Position numbers and translations under genes: made by a program. Positions 11,759 to 22,329 of a stretch of DNA of 64,000 bases are shown piece by piece. Source of the DNA: Cladorrhinum sp. PSN259 (lineage: Eukaryota > Ascomycota > Sordariomycetes > Sordariales > Podosporaceae). A model generated the notes under the pieces. That model searched no databases. It was not told the origin of the DNA and saw only the letters and a list, made by a program, of their open reading frames with translations. The first letter of the stretch is position 1, and each line of letters starts with the position of its first letter. Location: positions 62,001 through 126,000 of the forward strand of contig MU867119.1 of NCBI GenBank assembly GCA_033725935.1, in the 5' to 3' direction.

Positions 11759-12786
11759 ATGATAAGAGCCGAATAGAGGAGGATGAGGGACAGGTGTATA
11801 AGGTTACGATTGGCGGAAGGGTCTGTTAGATGAAGGATGGTGAAAGGGATTATTGCACTTATTGTATCATAAACTGTGGTTCTGGTTTTTCTTGGAAGCA
11901 GTTTTGTTATTACATGGCGTTGGCATTGGTATGTACACAGGTCATTCATTTGATTTCTTATTTATTTCTCTATCTTTGAGTGGCCTTATTTTTGCAGTGG
12001 GTTTTGATTCATCACCCAACCATCCATCTCTATGCCCGCAGAGATTTTCGTTGATGACCAACAAGACTCGTAGAATAAACAATAGGTATCACCTAGTGGA
12101 CCTTTCTCATCCTATTGCAAATCCACTACAAACCTGGGAGGCTCTCTCCTTGTAGTACTCGACGTGTGGTTTAGCCAGCAGCACTGCTCATATCCTAGAG
12201 TAATCGATCCGCCCAATTATCTGAAACTTGTTCGACTTGGAATTATAAAGCAATACATACTTTATTCAATCATCTAAGATAATTAGTTGACGCCTCATCT
12301 CATCGTCCTCTTCTTTTCTGCTTTTCTCACCGGCGTACCAAAACTTTCCAAGCCACGTTCTTCTTACAGTAATCTGTATCCGTCTTAACCGCGTCGAGAA
12401 AAAAGGACGCAAGAGTGTGGCTTGGCGGGTCGCCCAATCCGGTCTTGGCGCCCGATAATGTCCCCTCCGAGCCTTCCCCTCATTCGCTGAAAGTGTAAAC
12501 CCAGGTGGAAAATTACAGTGGACAGCTGGGAGTGCCCCGCCATTTAGACTACGCCCCCCTCACTCAATGGAGTGTTTGTTGGAGGCAACCTGCGCGACCT
12601 GAATCCATCTTCTTCTGGGCTGACAGCACCACCACCGCCGTTTGCTGGCAGAGCCCGACCTAAAAGAGGTCCACCGCCTGAATCCCTGTGAACAAAAGGG
12701 CATTCGCTTTTTTACTCTTTCAAGAACTCCTTTTCTTTCTCCCCTCAACCAATTTCCCCAACACACGCTCTCCTAGAAACTCCAAA
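11759..12786. other. Intergenic, metacaspase promoter
   Basis: No gene seen. Contains the 3' flank of the Vps3844 gene and the 5' region of the metacaspase. A pyrimidine-rich tract (about 12711-12775) lies directly before the metacaspase ATG, as is common at fungal transcription starts. Confidence 0.55.
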
Positions 12787-14246
12787 ATGTCGTACGGCGG
12801 AGGTTACCCTGGACAAGGATATGGCGGTGGAGGTGGGGGTTACCAACAACCACCTCCTCCTCAAGGTTATGGCGGCGGATACGGTGGTTATCCTCCTCCT
12901 CAACAGCAGCAAGGTTATGGGCAGCAAGGCTACGGACACCCTCCCCCGCAGCAAGGATATGGACAACACCCTCCTCAACACGGCGGCCACCCTCAGGGAG
13001 GATACGGACACCCTCAAGGAGGATACGGGGGACAACAGGGACATTACCAGCCGCCCCAACAACAACAATACGCACCACCATCGCATGCTCCCCCGCAGCA
13101 CCTCGACCAATACGGCTACCCGATCCAGCAGCATCACGGAGGCGGCTATCACTCGAGCCGCGCCGCCCCTCCTCCCCCAGCCGGAACCCAGCAGTTCGGT
13201 CACGGCGCTCCTCAAGAGTACACCTTCCAGTACTCCAACTGCACGGGCAAGCGCCGTGCTCTTTTGATCGGCATCAACTACTTTGGCCAGGAGGGCGAGC
13301 TGCGCGGGTGCATCAACGACACCAAGAACCTGTCGCAATACCTGATGGAGAACCACGGCTACAAGCGCGAGGATATGGTGATCTTGACCGATGACCAGCA
13401 GAACCCCGTGATGCAGCCCACCAAGCACAACATCATTCAGGCCATGCAGTGGTTGGTCGCAAATGCCCAGCCCAACGATGCTCTGTTCTTGCACTTTTCC
13501 GGTGCGTACTCCTTTTCGCCCCTTTTTACTCTAGCAAGAAGCTAACCCTTATCCTATGCAGGCCACGGTGGTCAGACCGCAGATACCGACGGCGACGAGG
13601 AAGACGGCCACGACGAAGTCATCTACCCCGTCGATTTCAAGCAGAACGGCCACATTGTCGATGACGAGATCCACTACTACGTCGTCAAGCCCCTCCAGGC
13701 CGGTGTCCGTCTGACTGCAATCTTTGACTCTTGCCACTCGGGTTCCGTCATGGACCTTCCATACCTCTACAACACCAAGGGTGTTCTCAAGGAGCCCAAC
13801 CTCGCCAAGGAGGCCGGCCAAGGTCTCTTGTCCGCCGTTGGTTCCTATGCGCGCGGTGACATGGCCGGTGTCGCCTCCAGTCTATTTGGCTTGGCCAAGA
13901 GCGCATTCAAGGGCAATGATGCTTACGAGCACACCAAGCGCACCAAGACGAGCCCTGCGGATGTGGTCATGTGGAGTGGTTGCAAGGATGCACAGACCTC
14001 GGCCGACGCGACCATTAATTCGCAAGCTACCGGCGCCATGTCTCACGCTTTTATTTCCGCGCTCAAGGCGAATCCCCAGCAGAGCTATCTTGAGCTTCTC
14101 AACGCTGTTCGTGATATTCTTGAGAGCCAGTACTCTCAGAAGCCTCAGCTGTCTTGCAGTCATCCTCTTGGTAAGTTTTCTTTTTTGTTAGAGAGAAAAT
14201 GTTGACTGACAATGATTTAGACACCAACGTCCTCTTTGTGATGTGA
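12787..14246 (+). CDS. Metacaspase, type I (caspase-like cysteine peptidase)
   Basis: Exons 12787-13501, 13562-14170 and 14221-14246, 449 aa; the last exon codes only eight and a half codons. It is a clan CD peptidase cutting after Arg/Lys, usually Ca2+-dependent, with roles in stress, ageing and heterokaryon death in fungi. Residues 1 to about 140 are a Gly/Tyr/Gln/Pro prodomain with GYGQQGYG-like and HPQGGYG repeats. The p20 region begins at KRRALLIGINY. The catalytic dyad is H240 (GHGG, right after intron 1) and C296 (DSCHSG). Acidic residues DTDGDEEDGHDE follow the His. VMWSGCKDAQTSAD marks the p10 region. The ATG chosen starts the MSYGGGYPGQG prodomain; an in-frame ATG 33 codons upstream lies in the pyrimidine-rich leader and is less likely. 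Confidence 0.96.
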
Positions 14247-14708
14247 GGGGGGAATTGCAGATCAAGGGAAGGCCCGTCCGTGTATGCAGGGGAACTGGGA
14301 GATCATCTGCGCATGGAAATGTGATGGATGATCTGTGCAACTCGTTATCTATCGGTTGTGTAGCCGCCGAGAGATAGAATCATTGAAACATCAAACCATT
14401 GCATGGGCGAATTTTAATGAGTAACGTTTTTGGATAACCCTTTTTGTCTTTCTTTTCAAGGTGATATTGATTGGTAAAGAAAAACAACTATTATTGGTAT
14501 TGTACATACATGAACCGTGGTTTAAAAAGATACTGACTGGGTATAAGAAAATCGTCGAAATGACAATTGGCATACATTTCCCGCCTCCTTTTTCGTCCCT
14601 AATAACCGAGCGTAAGAGCAGGTGTTTGCTTTTGAACCGTAGCAATATAAGAAATTAAAGACCCATAACACCGTAAAGTTATACATTAACCTCAGTTTCC
14701 AAGCAGGC

Positions 14709-14762
14709 AAAAAGGGGGTTTTTAAGTACCAATAAGAAAGGGGGTTTTTAAGTACCGATAAG
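14709..14762. repeat. Tandem repeat, about 27 bp x 2
   Basis: Two copies of a unit reading AAAGGGGGTTTTTAAGTACC plus RATAAG, differing by one base at the A/G position. A third partial copy (AGAAGGGGG) follows. Confidence 0.85.
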
Positions 14763-14800
14763 AGAAGGGGGTGTGCCCGGAGAGGGAAATTTGCGGGACG

Positions 14801-14897
14801 GCATAAAAAGAAATCGTGAAAAAAAGACTGGGGTAAAACCAGAAATGGGCGTAAAAAGAAATCGTGAAAAAACAAACTGGGTAAAAAACAGAAATGT
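14801..14897. repeat. Tandem repeat, about 48 bp x 2
   Basis: Two imperfect copies, each starting GCRTAAAAAGAAATCGTGAA and ending with AGAAATG, then a partial third copy starting CGTAAAAG. Separate in sequence from the 27 bp unit next to it. Confidence 0.75.
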
Positions 14898-14933
14898 CGT
14901 AAAAGTAGGTAGAATACTCCAACCTTGGCTCAC

Positions 14934-14960
14934 AAAAAAAAAAAAAAAAAAAAAAAAAAA
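14934..14960. repeat. Poly-A, 27 bp
   Basis: Uninterrupted run of A between the 48 bp repeats and the 9 bp minisatellite. Confidence 0.9.
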
Positions 14961-14968
14961 TTGTGCCT

Positions 14969-15049
14969 GAGAAAGTTGAGAAAATTGAGAAAATTGAGAA
15001 AATCGAGAAAATCGAGAAAATTGAGAAAATCGAGAAAATCGAGAAAATG
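14969..15049. repeat. 9-bp minisatellite, nine units
   Basis: Nine units of GAGAAAATY in a row; the first is GAGAAAGTT and the last ends in G. T/C variation at the final base is the only difference between inner units. It ends 25 bp from the receptor stop codon, in the 3' flank shared by the convergent metacaspase and receptor genes. Confidence 0.9.
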
Positions 15050-15074
15050 AGAGATGAGAAAGAAAAAAGGGGGT

Positions 15075-17371
15075 TCAAAGCTTGACACCCAGCTCCTTCT
15101 TCACGGCGCCCCGTAAGTTCAAGCTCCACAGGCTCGCCTTCTCACGTATTACCCTCCCGCCCGTTCCGCTCGTCGTGCTCTTTGCTTTTCCACTATTTCC
15201 AGCCTCATTTAGAGCAGCGGACTGCTGATTCTGCTGCTGCTGTTGCTGTCCATCAGATGATGTGCTGACAGAACTGGAGGACCCGGCATCAGAACTGCTC
15301 CGCCACTCCCTGACGTACTTGGGCCAGGTATTCGTCAGGACGAGGTACCTGATATCCTCGTAGGCCTTCTCAAAGACCGTGGCGTCGAACGAGGGCGGTA
15401 TGTCTCCGTTGTAAATCCGTGCTCCTGCTCCTGCTCCTGTCGTTGTGTCGTCTGATGATGGTGATGCTGACGATGAGAGTTCAATTTCTGTGCACGACGT
15501 TGATATTATGCCTCTTTCGGACGACCGCGAGTCGGTACGTGATTTGTTACGGGAGTGATGAAGAACTGAAGAAGCAGCAGCAGCAATGTCGAATGGTGTC
15601 GGCGACTGTGAGGCGTCAAAGAGATCGCCGAGTAATTTGCGGGCGGCGCGCTCAAAGATGCCTTCGAGGGCGCGGCGGACCTCGAACCCGATGTTGATGG
15701 GGAACTCGGCGTCCCTGTTGGAGATGAATTCCGTGTAGATGCGGAGCGCTCTTGTGTAGATCTGGCGGAGGGTCTCGGGGTCGGTCGTGTGAATTATTAT
15801 AGGGGAAGAAGCGTGTGAGAGAGTGTGCGGGACCGAGCCGTGCCGGGTGTACCCCGTGAACGAAGCCGGGAGGGAAGATTTCCAGTCCGATACGGCCGTG
15901 AGGAAGGCGATGTTTTCCCCTGAGAAATCCCGGCGGGCGGAGAATTGACGCAACGGTTCGGGGTTTTTCGCGAGGACCAGTTCCAGTGCCGTTTTGGAGA
16001 GGATCGAGTCGTCGTTCATTAGCTGGGAGAGGATTGAGTCTTCTTGGGGAGATGAGGAAAAGCCTCCACCGGATTCCAAGACGGATAATTTCTTCCAGGG
16101 GTCTACGAAGGAGATTGAGTTCCTGCCCTGGTCGCTACCGATTTTGGTTGAGGTTGTGGAGAGGGGTGTGCGAGGGATTGTAGTGGAAGAAAACGAGGAA
16201 GAGGATTTGGCGTCGTAGGAGAATTTGAAGCCGTTTTCCGGGTGGCGTTTCTCCCAGTCTTCGCGGGTTGCTAGGGCTTCTCTAAAGAGAATTGCGTCCT
16301 TGCGGACTTGGTAGCAGGGGACAAAGATTGTAAAGATCTCGATGACCGAGATGGATAGAGCGATCCATTGCGGCGGGATGAAGTAGGCGTTTACGGGCGC
16401 CATTCCGGGTACGTACAGGGCTATGAGCCACATGGGCGCCGCGTGGAGTCCCGCAACGCAGCAGGCGATGGTTTGGAGCTGCCAGCCGTGGGTGTCGCGG
16501 ATTCCTCGGGAGCGCCAGATGATGATTGGAGCAATCACCCAGGCCCAGATGAACTGCCAGAAGAGGGACGGCCACCATTCCCAGCCGCGGCCTTGCTTCA
16601 TTGCTATTTCCATGGGGGTGCTGCCGTGGACTTCGGTGCCGGGGATGCCAAAGTCTGAGTGGAATTTGCGCGAGATGAGAAAGATGATGATTACGACGAG
16701 GAACTGTTCACAGTGTCAGTGCAATCCATCAAGAAAGGGGGAATGCAAATAAAGCTTACTTGAACGGTCATGCCCAGCGTGACAAAGGTAAACATTCTTG
16801 CCTGATACTCGTCGGGAAGAAAGAAGTTGTACCATTTATCCTCGCCAACCTGTCTGGCGGGCGGGCGTCTCTGATCCAACTTCAACAGTCTCCTGACAAA
16901 GTTCTGCTTCTTGGGCGTTCTCTTCTCGTCAAACTTGCTGATCATTTGACTGGGAGGCATGGCGAATCTGCTCTGGGCTTTGGCGACGTGAAGGAACTGG
17001 CTGTTGCCCGCCTGGAACAGGGCAATGCCGAAGGGATACCAGATGCTCATGATCCAGAACTCGGTCATCTCGGGGGCTAACGGGCCAATGGAGTATCCGA
17101 TTTGAACCGTGAGCCAGTAGAGATGCAGAAGGATGATGCCGGCAAAAGTAAGGGGCAACCCTCTGAGACGGACGGTAGGCGTCTTGCGTTTGATGAAGAG
17201 GAAAACCATGCCAGAAATCACCATGGCCGTCCAGACACCGCCATAGACAATCCACCAGATGCCGATAGCATTGAGACGTGCCACCGGCTTTGTGTTGACA
17301 GTGGTGCCAAATTCGGAGCCTAACATGACGGGCGGTGTTTCGGCGGGCTCGGATTCTCGTGGTGTAATCAT
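15075..17371 (-). CDS. Seven-helix receptor with RGS domain (GprK-like)
   Basis: Exons 17371-16760 and 16703-15075, 746 aa; intron 56 nt with GTAAGC and ACAG. Seven hydrophobic segments precede the soluble part: WWIVYGGVWTAMVISGMVF, FAGIILLHLYWLTVQI, FWIMSIWYPFGIALF, FVTLGMTVQFLVVIIIFLI (spanning the splice junction), FWQFIWAWVIAPIII, IACCVAGLHAAPMWLIAL and WIALSISVIEIFTIFV. The C-terminal half carries an RGS domain: LRQFSARRDFSGENIAFL starts it, INIGFEVRRALEGIF lies mid-domain and FEKAYEDIRYLVLTNTWPKY closes it. Long Ser/Thr-rich inserts split the RGS domain. This is the fungal GPCR class that couples a receptor to its own GTPase-accelerating domain at the plasma membrane, damping G-alpha signalling. 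The ligand is unknown. The first ATG in frame is at 17371. Confidence 0.88.
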
Positions 17372-19835
17372 GATGAAAGAGCGGGAGTCCCTCGGAGGGG
17401 ACGGGAACAAACGAGTGTATATAGATGTGACGATGAATAAATTGTGCTAGATAGGCGCTCTGTTCAAGTCTGTTGGTTCTCTCACTGTGTGATGACTATT
17501 ATGAGTTTGAGACCAACAGCCCAGGTATGCCACGAGGTCGAGAGTCAAAAGAAGTTATGAAGGGAAACACCATGATATCTATATCACACGAGGATCCCGG
17601 CCATGATCGAGGATCCAAGCATGCACGGGAGGAGGGTTGTGCGTGCCGATCATGTTTGCGCCCTGTCACCGTCCAGCGACATTGGCAGAGACAGATGGTG
17701 CTCAGCCAATAATGAGACTTGTCCGTTGCATTGTGCTTGGTATGGTCTTGAGAGGACTCATGATGCCAAGAGTCTCTGGTTTCTCTCACCCACCCGGGGG
17801 GAGGAAAGCCAGAAAATCCATGAAAAGAAGCTGCCGGTGACTCGGGAACTCGTGGGGGTGGAGATTGAGGTGATTGCCAATCATATTTACCCAGCTAGCT
17901 CTAACGGCTTACAAGTATCCGAAACAACAAGTTGAACCGGATTCCCGTCTCTTGGTTCTCTCTGGGTGTGTGTCACTGTGTGTGAGGTGGTGCAATATTT
18001 TCCCGTTTGGCTGCTGCTAGACCCCTGTTTAGACACTCACAGGTGCGGGTACGACGTCGATCCCCATATCGTGGGTTGGGACCGGGTTGTCAACTTGTTG
18101 TGTGACAGTGTCAGTCGTGGATGTAACGCCGCCGGGAAGGATTGTAGGGAGCCACGGATAGGGCTGCCATCGGATGCTTGTTGTGTTGTTGTCTCTGGTG
18201 GTTCACCATCCGATTCTCTCTCAAAATATTAATTTTGTGCATGCCCGAGAGTTTCAAATTGTCGTTCAACTTGCTTTTTCTCAGACCTGTCATTCCGGCT
18301 TTTGAGAGGGGAAAAAAGTGACAAGTGACAAGTGAAAAGTGAAATATCATCAGCCAATGGTCTTCCAAGGGCCCCCCTCCACCCGGCAGACAGCCCCAGT
18401 AAGTGATCAAAATTTCCCCCAGATAAATGGAGACAGGGGAGAGATCGGCCACCTCTGGCTTTGTGGTTTCCCGGTTTTGGTTGCTTTTCTGCATCTCACT
18501 CACGAATGGGAAACACAGATCGCGAATGCATCTCGCAGTCAATATTTCCAGGTAAATATTTGATGACGTCTCTCTTTTTCCCCTCCTCAAGGTTTTCTTT
18601 TTTTTTTTTTTCCTTCAAATTTTCATCGTATCAGGTCATATTTGACCGGACCGTGCTTTGTCATGTCGGAAGCGTCTGATAATGTGATGTGGTGTTTGTG
18701 ATGGATCATTTAGAGTCTCAATTTTGACTCCAAAGATGGACAGGTGCAGACGGGCACTTTCTCGGCCAAATCATATCAACAAATCGAGTCGATGCTGCTC
18801 GCTGCAAGTCTGTCACTTGACTCAAAGGCTGGATGTGCTATGCAGGGGACAACCAATGACTTTGACTGATCTCAACAAGATGCATCCCTTTAGTAATTTG
18901 TTATGCCCAGATATCAGGTAATTTGGAAACTCTGCTGCGGATACGGGCCGCCTGTCCCCGTGCTCAGACCTGTACTGTAAACATGAATCCATCGCGATGC
19001 TGTGGATACTCATCTGGGAAGTTTTCGATGGAAGAAACCGGAGAACTCAAAAGAAGCGATGCGACGTTGATGAGAACCATGAGGGGTTGCAAGACTCCGA
19101 TAACCTTCGGGTCGATCTACATAATTGAGATCTCATTTCGCAGTACCAGCTAACAACAACCTGGTACGGATCTACCCAGGGTTCCATGATCCATAAGCAA
19201 CATCAAAGAAAAGACAAAATTTGTGATTACTGATAAAACCCAGATTGCGGTTGATTCAAAACGCGCTTTTGATCACGCTGATGAGTCGTCCAAGACTGCA
19301 ATTTTGGGGTGACACGTGTAACCACACATTGGCCACGAGAAATATGAAACCTGGCAGTCTTGACAGCGTCATACTGTGTGACAGGGAGGATGGAGTTTTC
19401 AGATAAAACAGTCTCTTTTTCTCAATACTCAAGCCACAATAAACACAAACGATATCGAGGTCTCCCCGGTAGCCTCGTCAAGGGTATGCGCCTACCGTAT
19501 ACTCGCTATTGATGGGTTTCGCTTGCCATTCCTATCAAAGTAACCGAAAGAATTCTTCTCCCCGATCGAACACAATGCCACTGACGCAGTTCAAATTTCC
19601 ACCTCGCCATCAACCGTTATTTGGTTCGGCATCATCCCCGAACGCCACATTCAAACTCTAAAATACCTTCAAATCTTCCGGAGCTGACAACCTTCTCGCC
19701 TCGCCTTGCCGTGGTAGCTCCTTCGCCCATGTTTGTTTACTCATCACTGCCCCTGTTCCTCCATACTGCAGACGGGCATGCACACATCCAGACATGGATG
19801 CACTCCAGGAAACAGCACTCCAACAAATACAACAA
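17372..19835. other. Intergenic, 2.46 kb
   Basis: No gene seen on either strand. Presumed promoter of the RGS receptor at the left. A short AAGTGAC/AAGTGAA repeat lies at about 18317-18345. A T15 run occurs near 18598-18613. Scattered short frames have no domain. Confidence 0.55.
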
Positions 19836-19944
19836 GGCAAGATGGCCGAGCGGTCTAAGGCGCCACGTTAAGGTTCACCCTTAATTAACATCCTCCTGGA
19901 TTCCGTGGTCCGAAAGGGCGTGGGTTCGAATCCCACTCTTGTCA
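19836..19944 (+). tRNA. tRNA-Leu (AAG anticodon) with intron
   Basis: Acceptor GGCAAGA (19836-19842) pairs with TCTTGTC (19937-19943), with one G-T pair, and A19944 is the discriminator. The D arm contains GCCGAGCGGTCTAAGGC. The anticodon stem CCACG (19863-19867) pairs with CGTGG (19904-19908). The loop is TT-AAG-G with the anticodon at 19870-19872. A 29 nt intron (about 19874-19902) sits after position 37, the standard place. A long variable arm (about TCCGAAAGG) marks a class II tRNA, and GTGGG-TTCGAAT-CCCAC is the T arm. All features fit nuclear tRNA-Leu. Confidence 0.93.
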
Positions 19945-20749
19945 TAATCTTTTGGTTTTATTTATATTTTATTTACCGTTTGTTAGGTCGTGACTCGTTA
20001 TGCTCTTTTTTTCCCTTCGTGCTGCGGGGCGGTGCAACCTTCCGTTTTGGAGCCTCAATGAATGAGTCCGGGTTCTTGGGTAAAGCAGAGGAAATGAAGC
20101 GTCTGAAAGAAATCCATTGAATTTTTTAGCCCCCAAAAGAGATTATTTTGATGTTGAACGAAAAGAACATATCCCATACACAATACACTAACCAAATCAT
20201 GTAAATACCATTTCCCACCAGAAACTCCGAAACGCCACTCAGGTGATTTCGGATGTATCTTTGACTTTCCGTTCGTGGAACATCCACCACGGCTAAATTC
20301 CACGTATTACCTCCACTCTTGGAGAGTGACAGCCTCACATGAAAGACTGTAACACTGACATGGTACTATACCGTGGGACACTTGAAGATCACTCTCGATC
20401 ACCAGTCAAATTCATACCCAAGCCGGATGATGGGATTCGGGTTGTCAAGGGGAGTCTTCCCGTCCGAGGACCACGGCTCTTTCCACGCCGACTCAATATG
20501 GGTAATACGGTTGCCCACCAAAAGATCCAATCAACCTCCCCATGAATCCCAAGCTCTCATTAAGATCCGGGCGACGGGATGTACGAGGGTGACATGTCGT
20601 TGACAGCGGCAAAGTCCGAAAGACCACGCCGAGTTTGACGTACCCCAGCTTTGGGGGTTTGATGAATATATCAGCATCGGGCATTACCCCTATTCAAACT
20701 TGACGACTCTCAATCTCATCTTGTTTTCTCAGCGTCAAAGGCTTTCAAG
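19945..20749. other. Intergenic, CE15 promoter
   Basis: No gene. A T-rich stretch after the tRNA (TTTTGGTTTTATTT, from about 19949) could end Pol III transcription. The right part is the presumed CE15 esterase promoter. Confidence 0.55.
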
Positions 20750-22099
20750 ATGAGATCCCACCTCTTCACCGTCGTAGGCTTAATCGCCTCCCATGCCTCG
20801 GCAGCACCGACCTCCTCCTCCTCTCAGCCGGTATCACCCCGACAGATCCAATGCGCCCCAATCCCCTCCCCCTTCCCAACATGGCAACAACTGCCCCTCC
20901 AGTCGTCCCTCCCGGACCCTTTCTTACCTCTCAAATACACAACCTCGGACAACAACGTCCCCATCAAGGATCTGCTCTCGGGCAAGGCACCCAACCGCAT
21001 AACCTCGAAAGAAGAATGGTACCAGTGCCGTCAGCCCGAAATACTCCAGCTCTTGCAGGAGTACCAGTTCGGATACTACCCGGATCCTGCCCTGGAGAAA
21101 GTCGAGGCGACGAGGAGCGGGAACTCCCTCACTATCAGCGTGACGGGGCCGAACAACAAAAAGGGAACATTCAAGGCGACGGTGCAGCTGCCCAGCGGTG
21201 CGAGCAGCACCAAGAAGGCTCCCGTGGTGATCAACATCGGCGGCATGGCGAATCAGCCTTACTTGAGCGCCGGCATCGCCGTCGCGCAGTTTGATTACAC
21301 GAGCGTCGCTCCCGACAGTAACAGCAAGACTGGGGCGTTTTGGAGCGTTTACAGTGGGAGGGATATCGGTAATTCCTTTTTTTTTTTCCCTCTCATATCC
21401 TTTTATGTTGTAAGGTTAGATAAGTACTGACGAGCTTTTGTATCAAAAAAAGGTGTGTTAACAGCCTGGGCGTGGGGTTTCCACCGCACCCTCGACGCAA
21501 TCAACATGACGGTCCCCGAGATCGACCCGACCCGCGTGGGCGTCACGGGGTGCTCCCGCCTGGGCAAGGCAGCGCTCGCGGCGGGACTCTTCGACAAGCG
21601 CATCACGCTCACGATGCCCATGTCCTCGGGCGTCCAGGGGTTGGGCCCTTACCGGTACTACACCATGTCGGGCCAGGGGGAGAACCTTGAGAACTCCAAG
21701 TCGGGCGCGGGCTGGTGGTCCAACTCCAAACTGGGGACCTTTGTCAACCACGCCGAGAACCTGCCTTTTGACGCGCACACCATCGCAGCTGCCATTGCCC
21801 CGAGAGCGCTAGTGATTGATCAAGGGACCGGGGACCAGTTCGTAAACTCGAAAGCGACCGCTACTGTTGTCTTCCCCGCCGCAAAGGCCGTGTACGACTG
21901 GCTCGGTGTCGGAGATAATATAGCTATCAATGTCAGGAGCGGAGGACACTGTGACAACAGCGGGTACAGCGGGATTTTGCCCTACGTGCAAAAGGTGTTT
22001 TTCGGGACGGCTACGACCAAGGATTTCCACAGCTTGGGGAGTTATGCGAGTCCGGTTCCCAGTGCGTATCCTTGGAGTACGGCACTGCCCAAGGCGTAG
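20750..22099 (+). CDS. Secreted CE15 glucuronoyl esterase-like protein
   Basis: Exons 20750-21368 and 21453-22099, 421 aa, no cellulose-binding module. A signal peptide (about 1-18) precedes a Ser/Pro-rich stretch. CE15 enzymes cut the ester between lignin alcohols and 4-O-methyl-glucuronic acid on xylan. The nucleophile motif VTGCSRLGK places Ser241. His372 lies in SGGHCDNSGYS, and C240 and C373 match the usual disulfide pair. The acid normally found 23 residues after the nucleophile (PQESG in typical members) is Ser264 here, in PMSSGVQG. Asp334 in DQGTGDQFV sits where ordinary alpha/beta hydrolases keep their acid. The fold is sure; canonical activity is less so. It runs tail to tail with the S28 peptidase gene. 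Confidence 0.92.
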
Positions 22100-22329
22100 G
22101 TATCAAGAGGGGTTTAGATAAAAGCAACAACAAGCTCAGATGCAGATGTTTTCCCTCACAGCAATCCTTGCGTTGCCTCTCTCCGAGATTGCGTATACCA
22201 CCCCAACTCCTTCGTTACATACTCAACTGAAGTCTAGCCCCAGCGACTCATGATCAATAAGGGAGACGCAACACATCAAGGCAAAAAAAGGCAATGTACT
22301 GTACAATTAATGTTACATGCTAATATATC

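Noticed and set aside
14722..15129. 135 aa minus-strand frame with FSIFSI repeats
   Set aside because: Product of the 9 bp minisatellite and poly-A only; not a gene.
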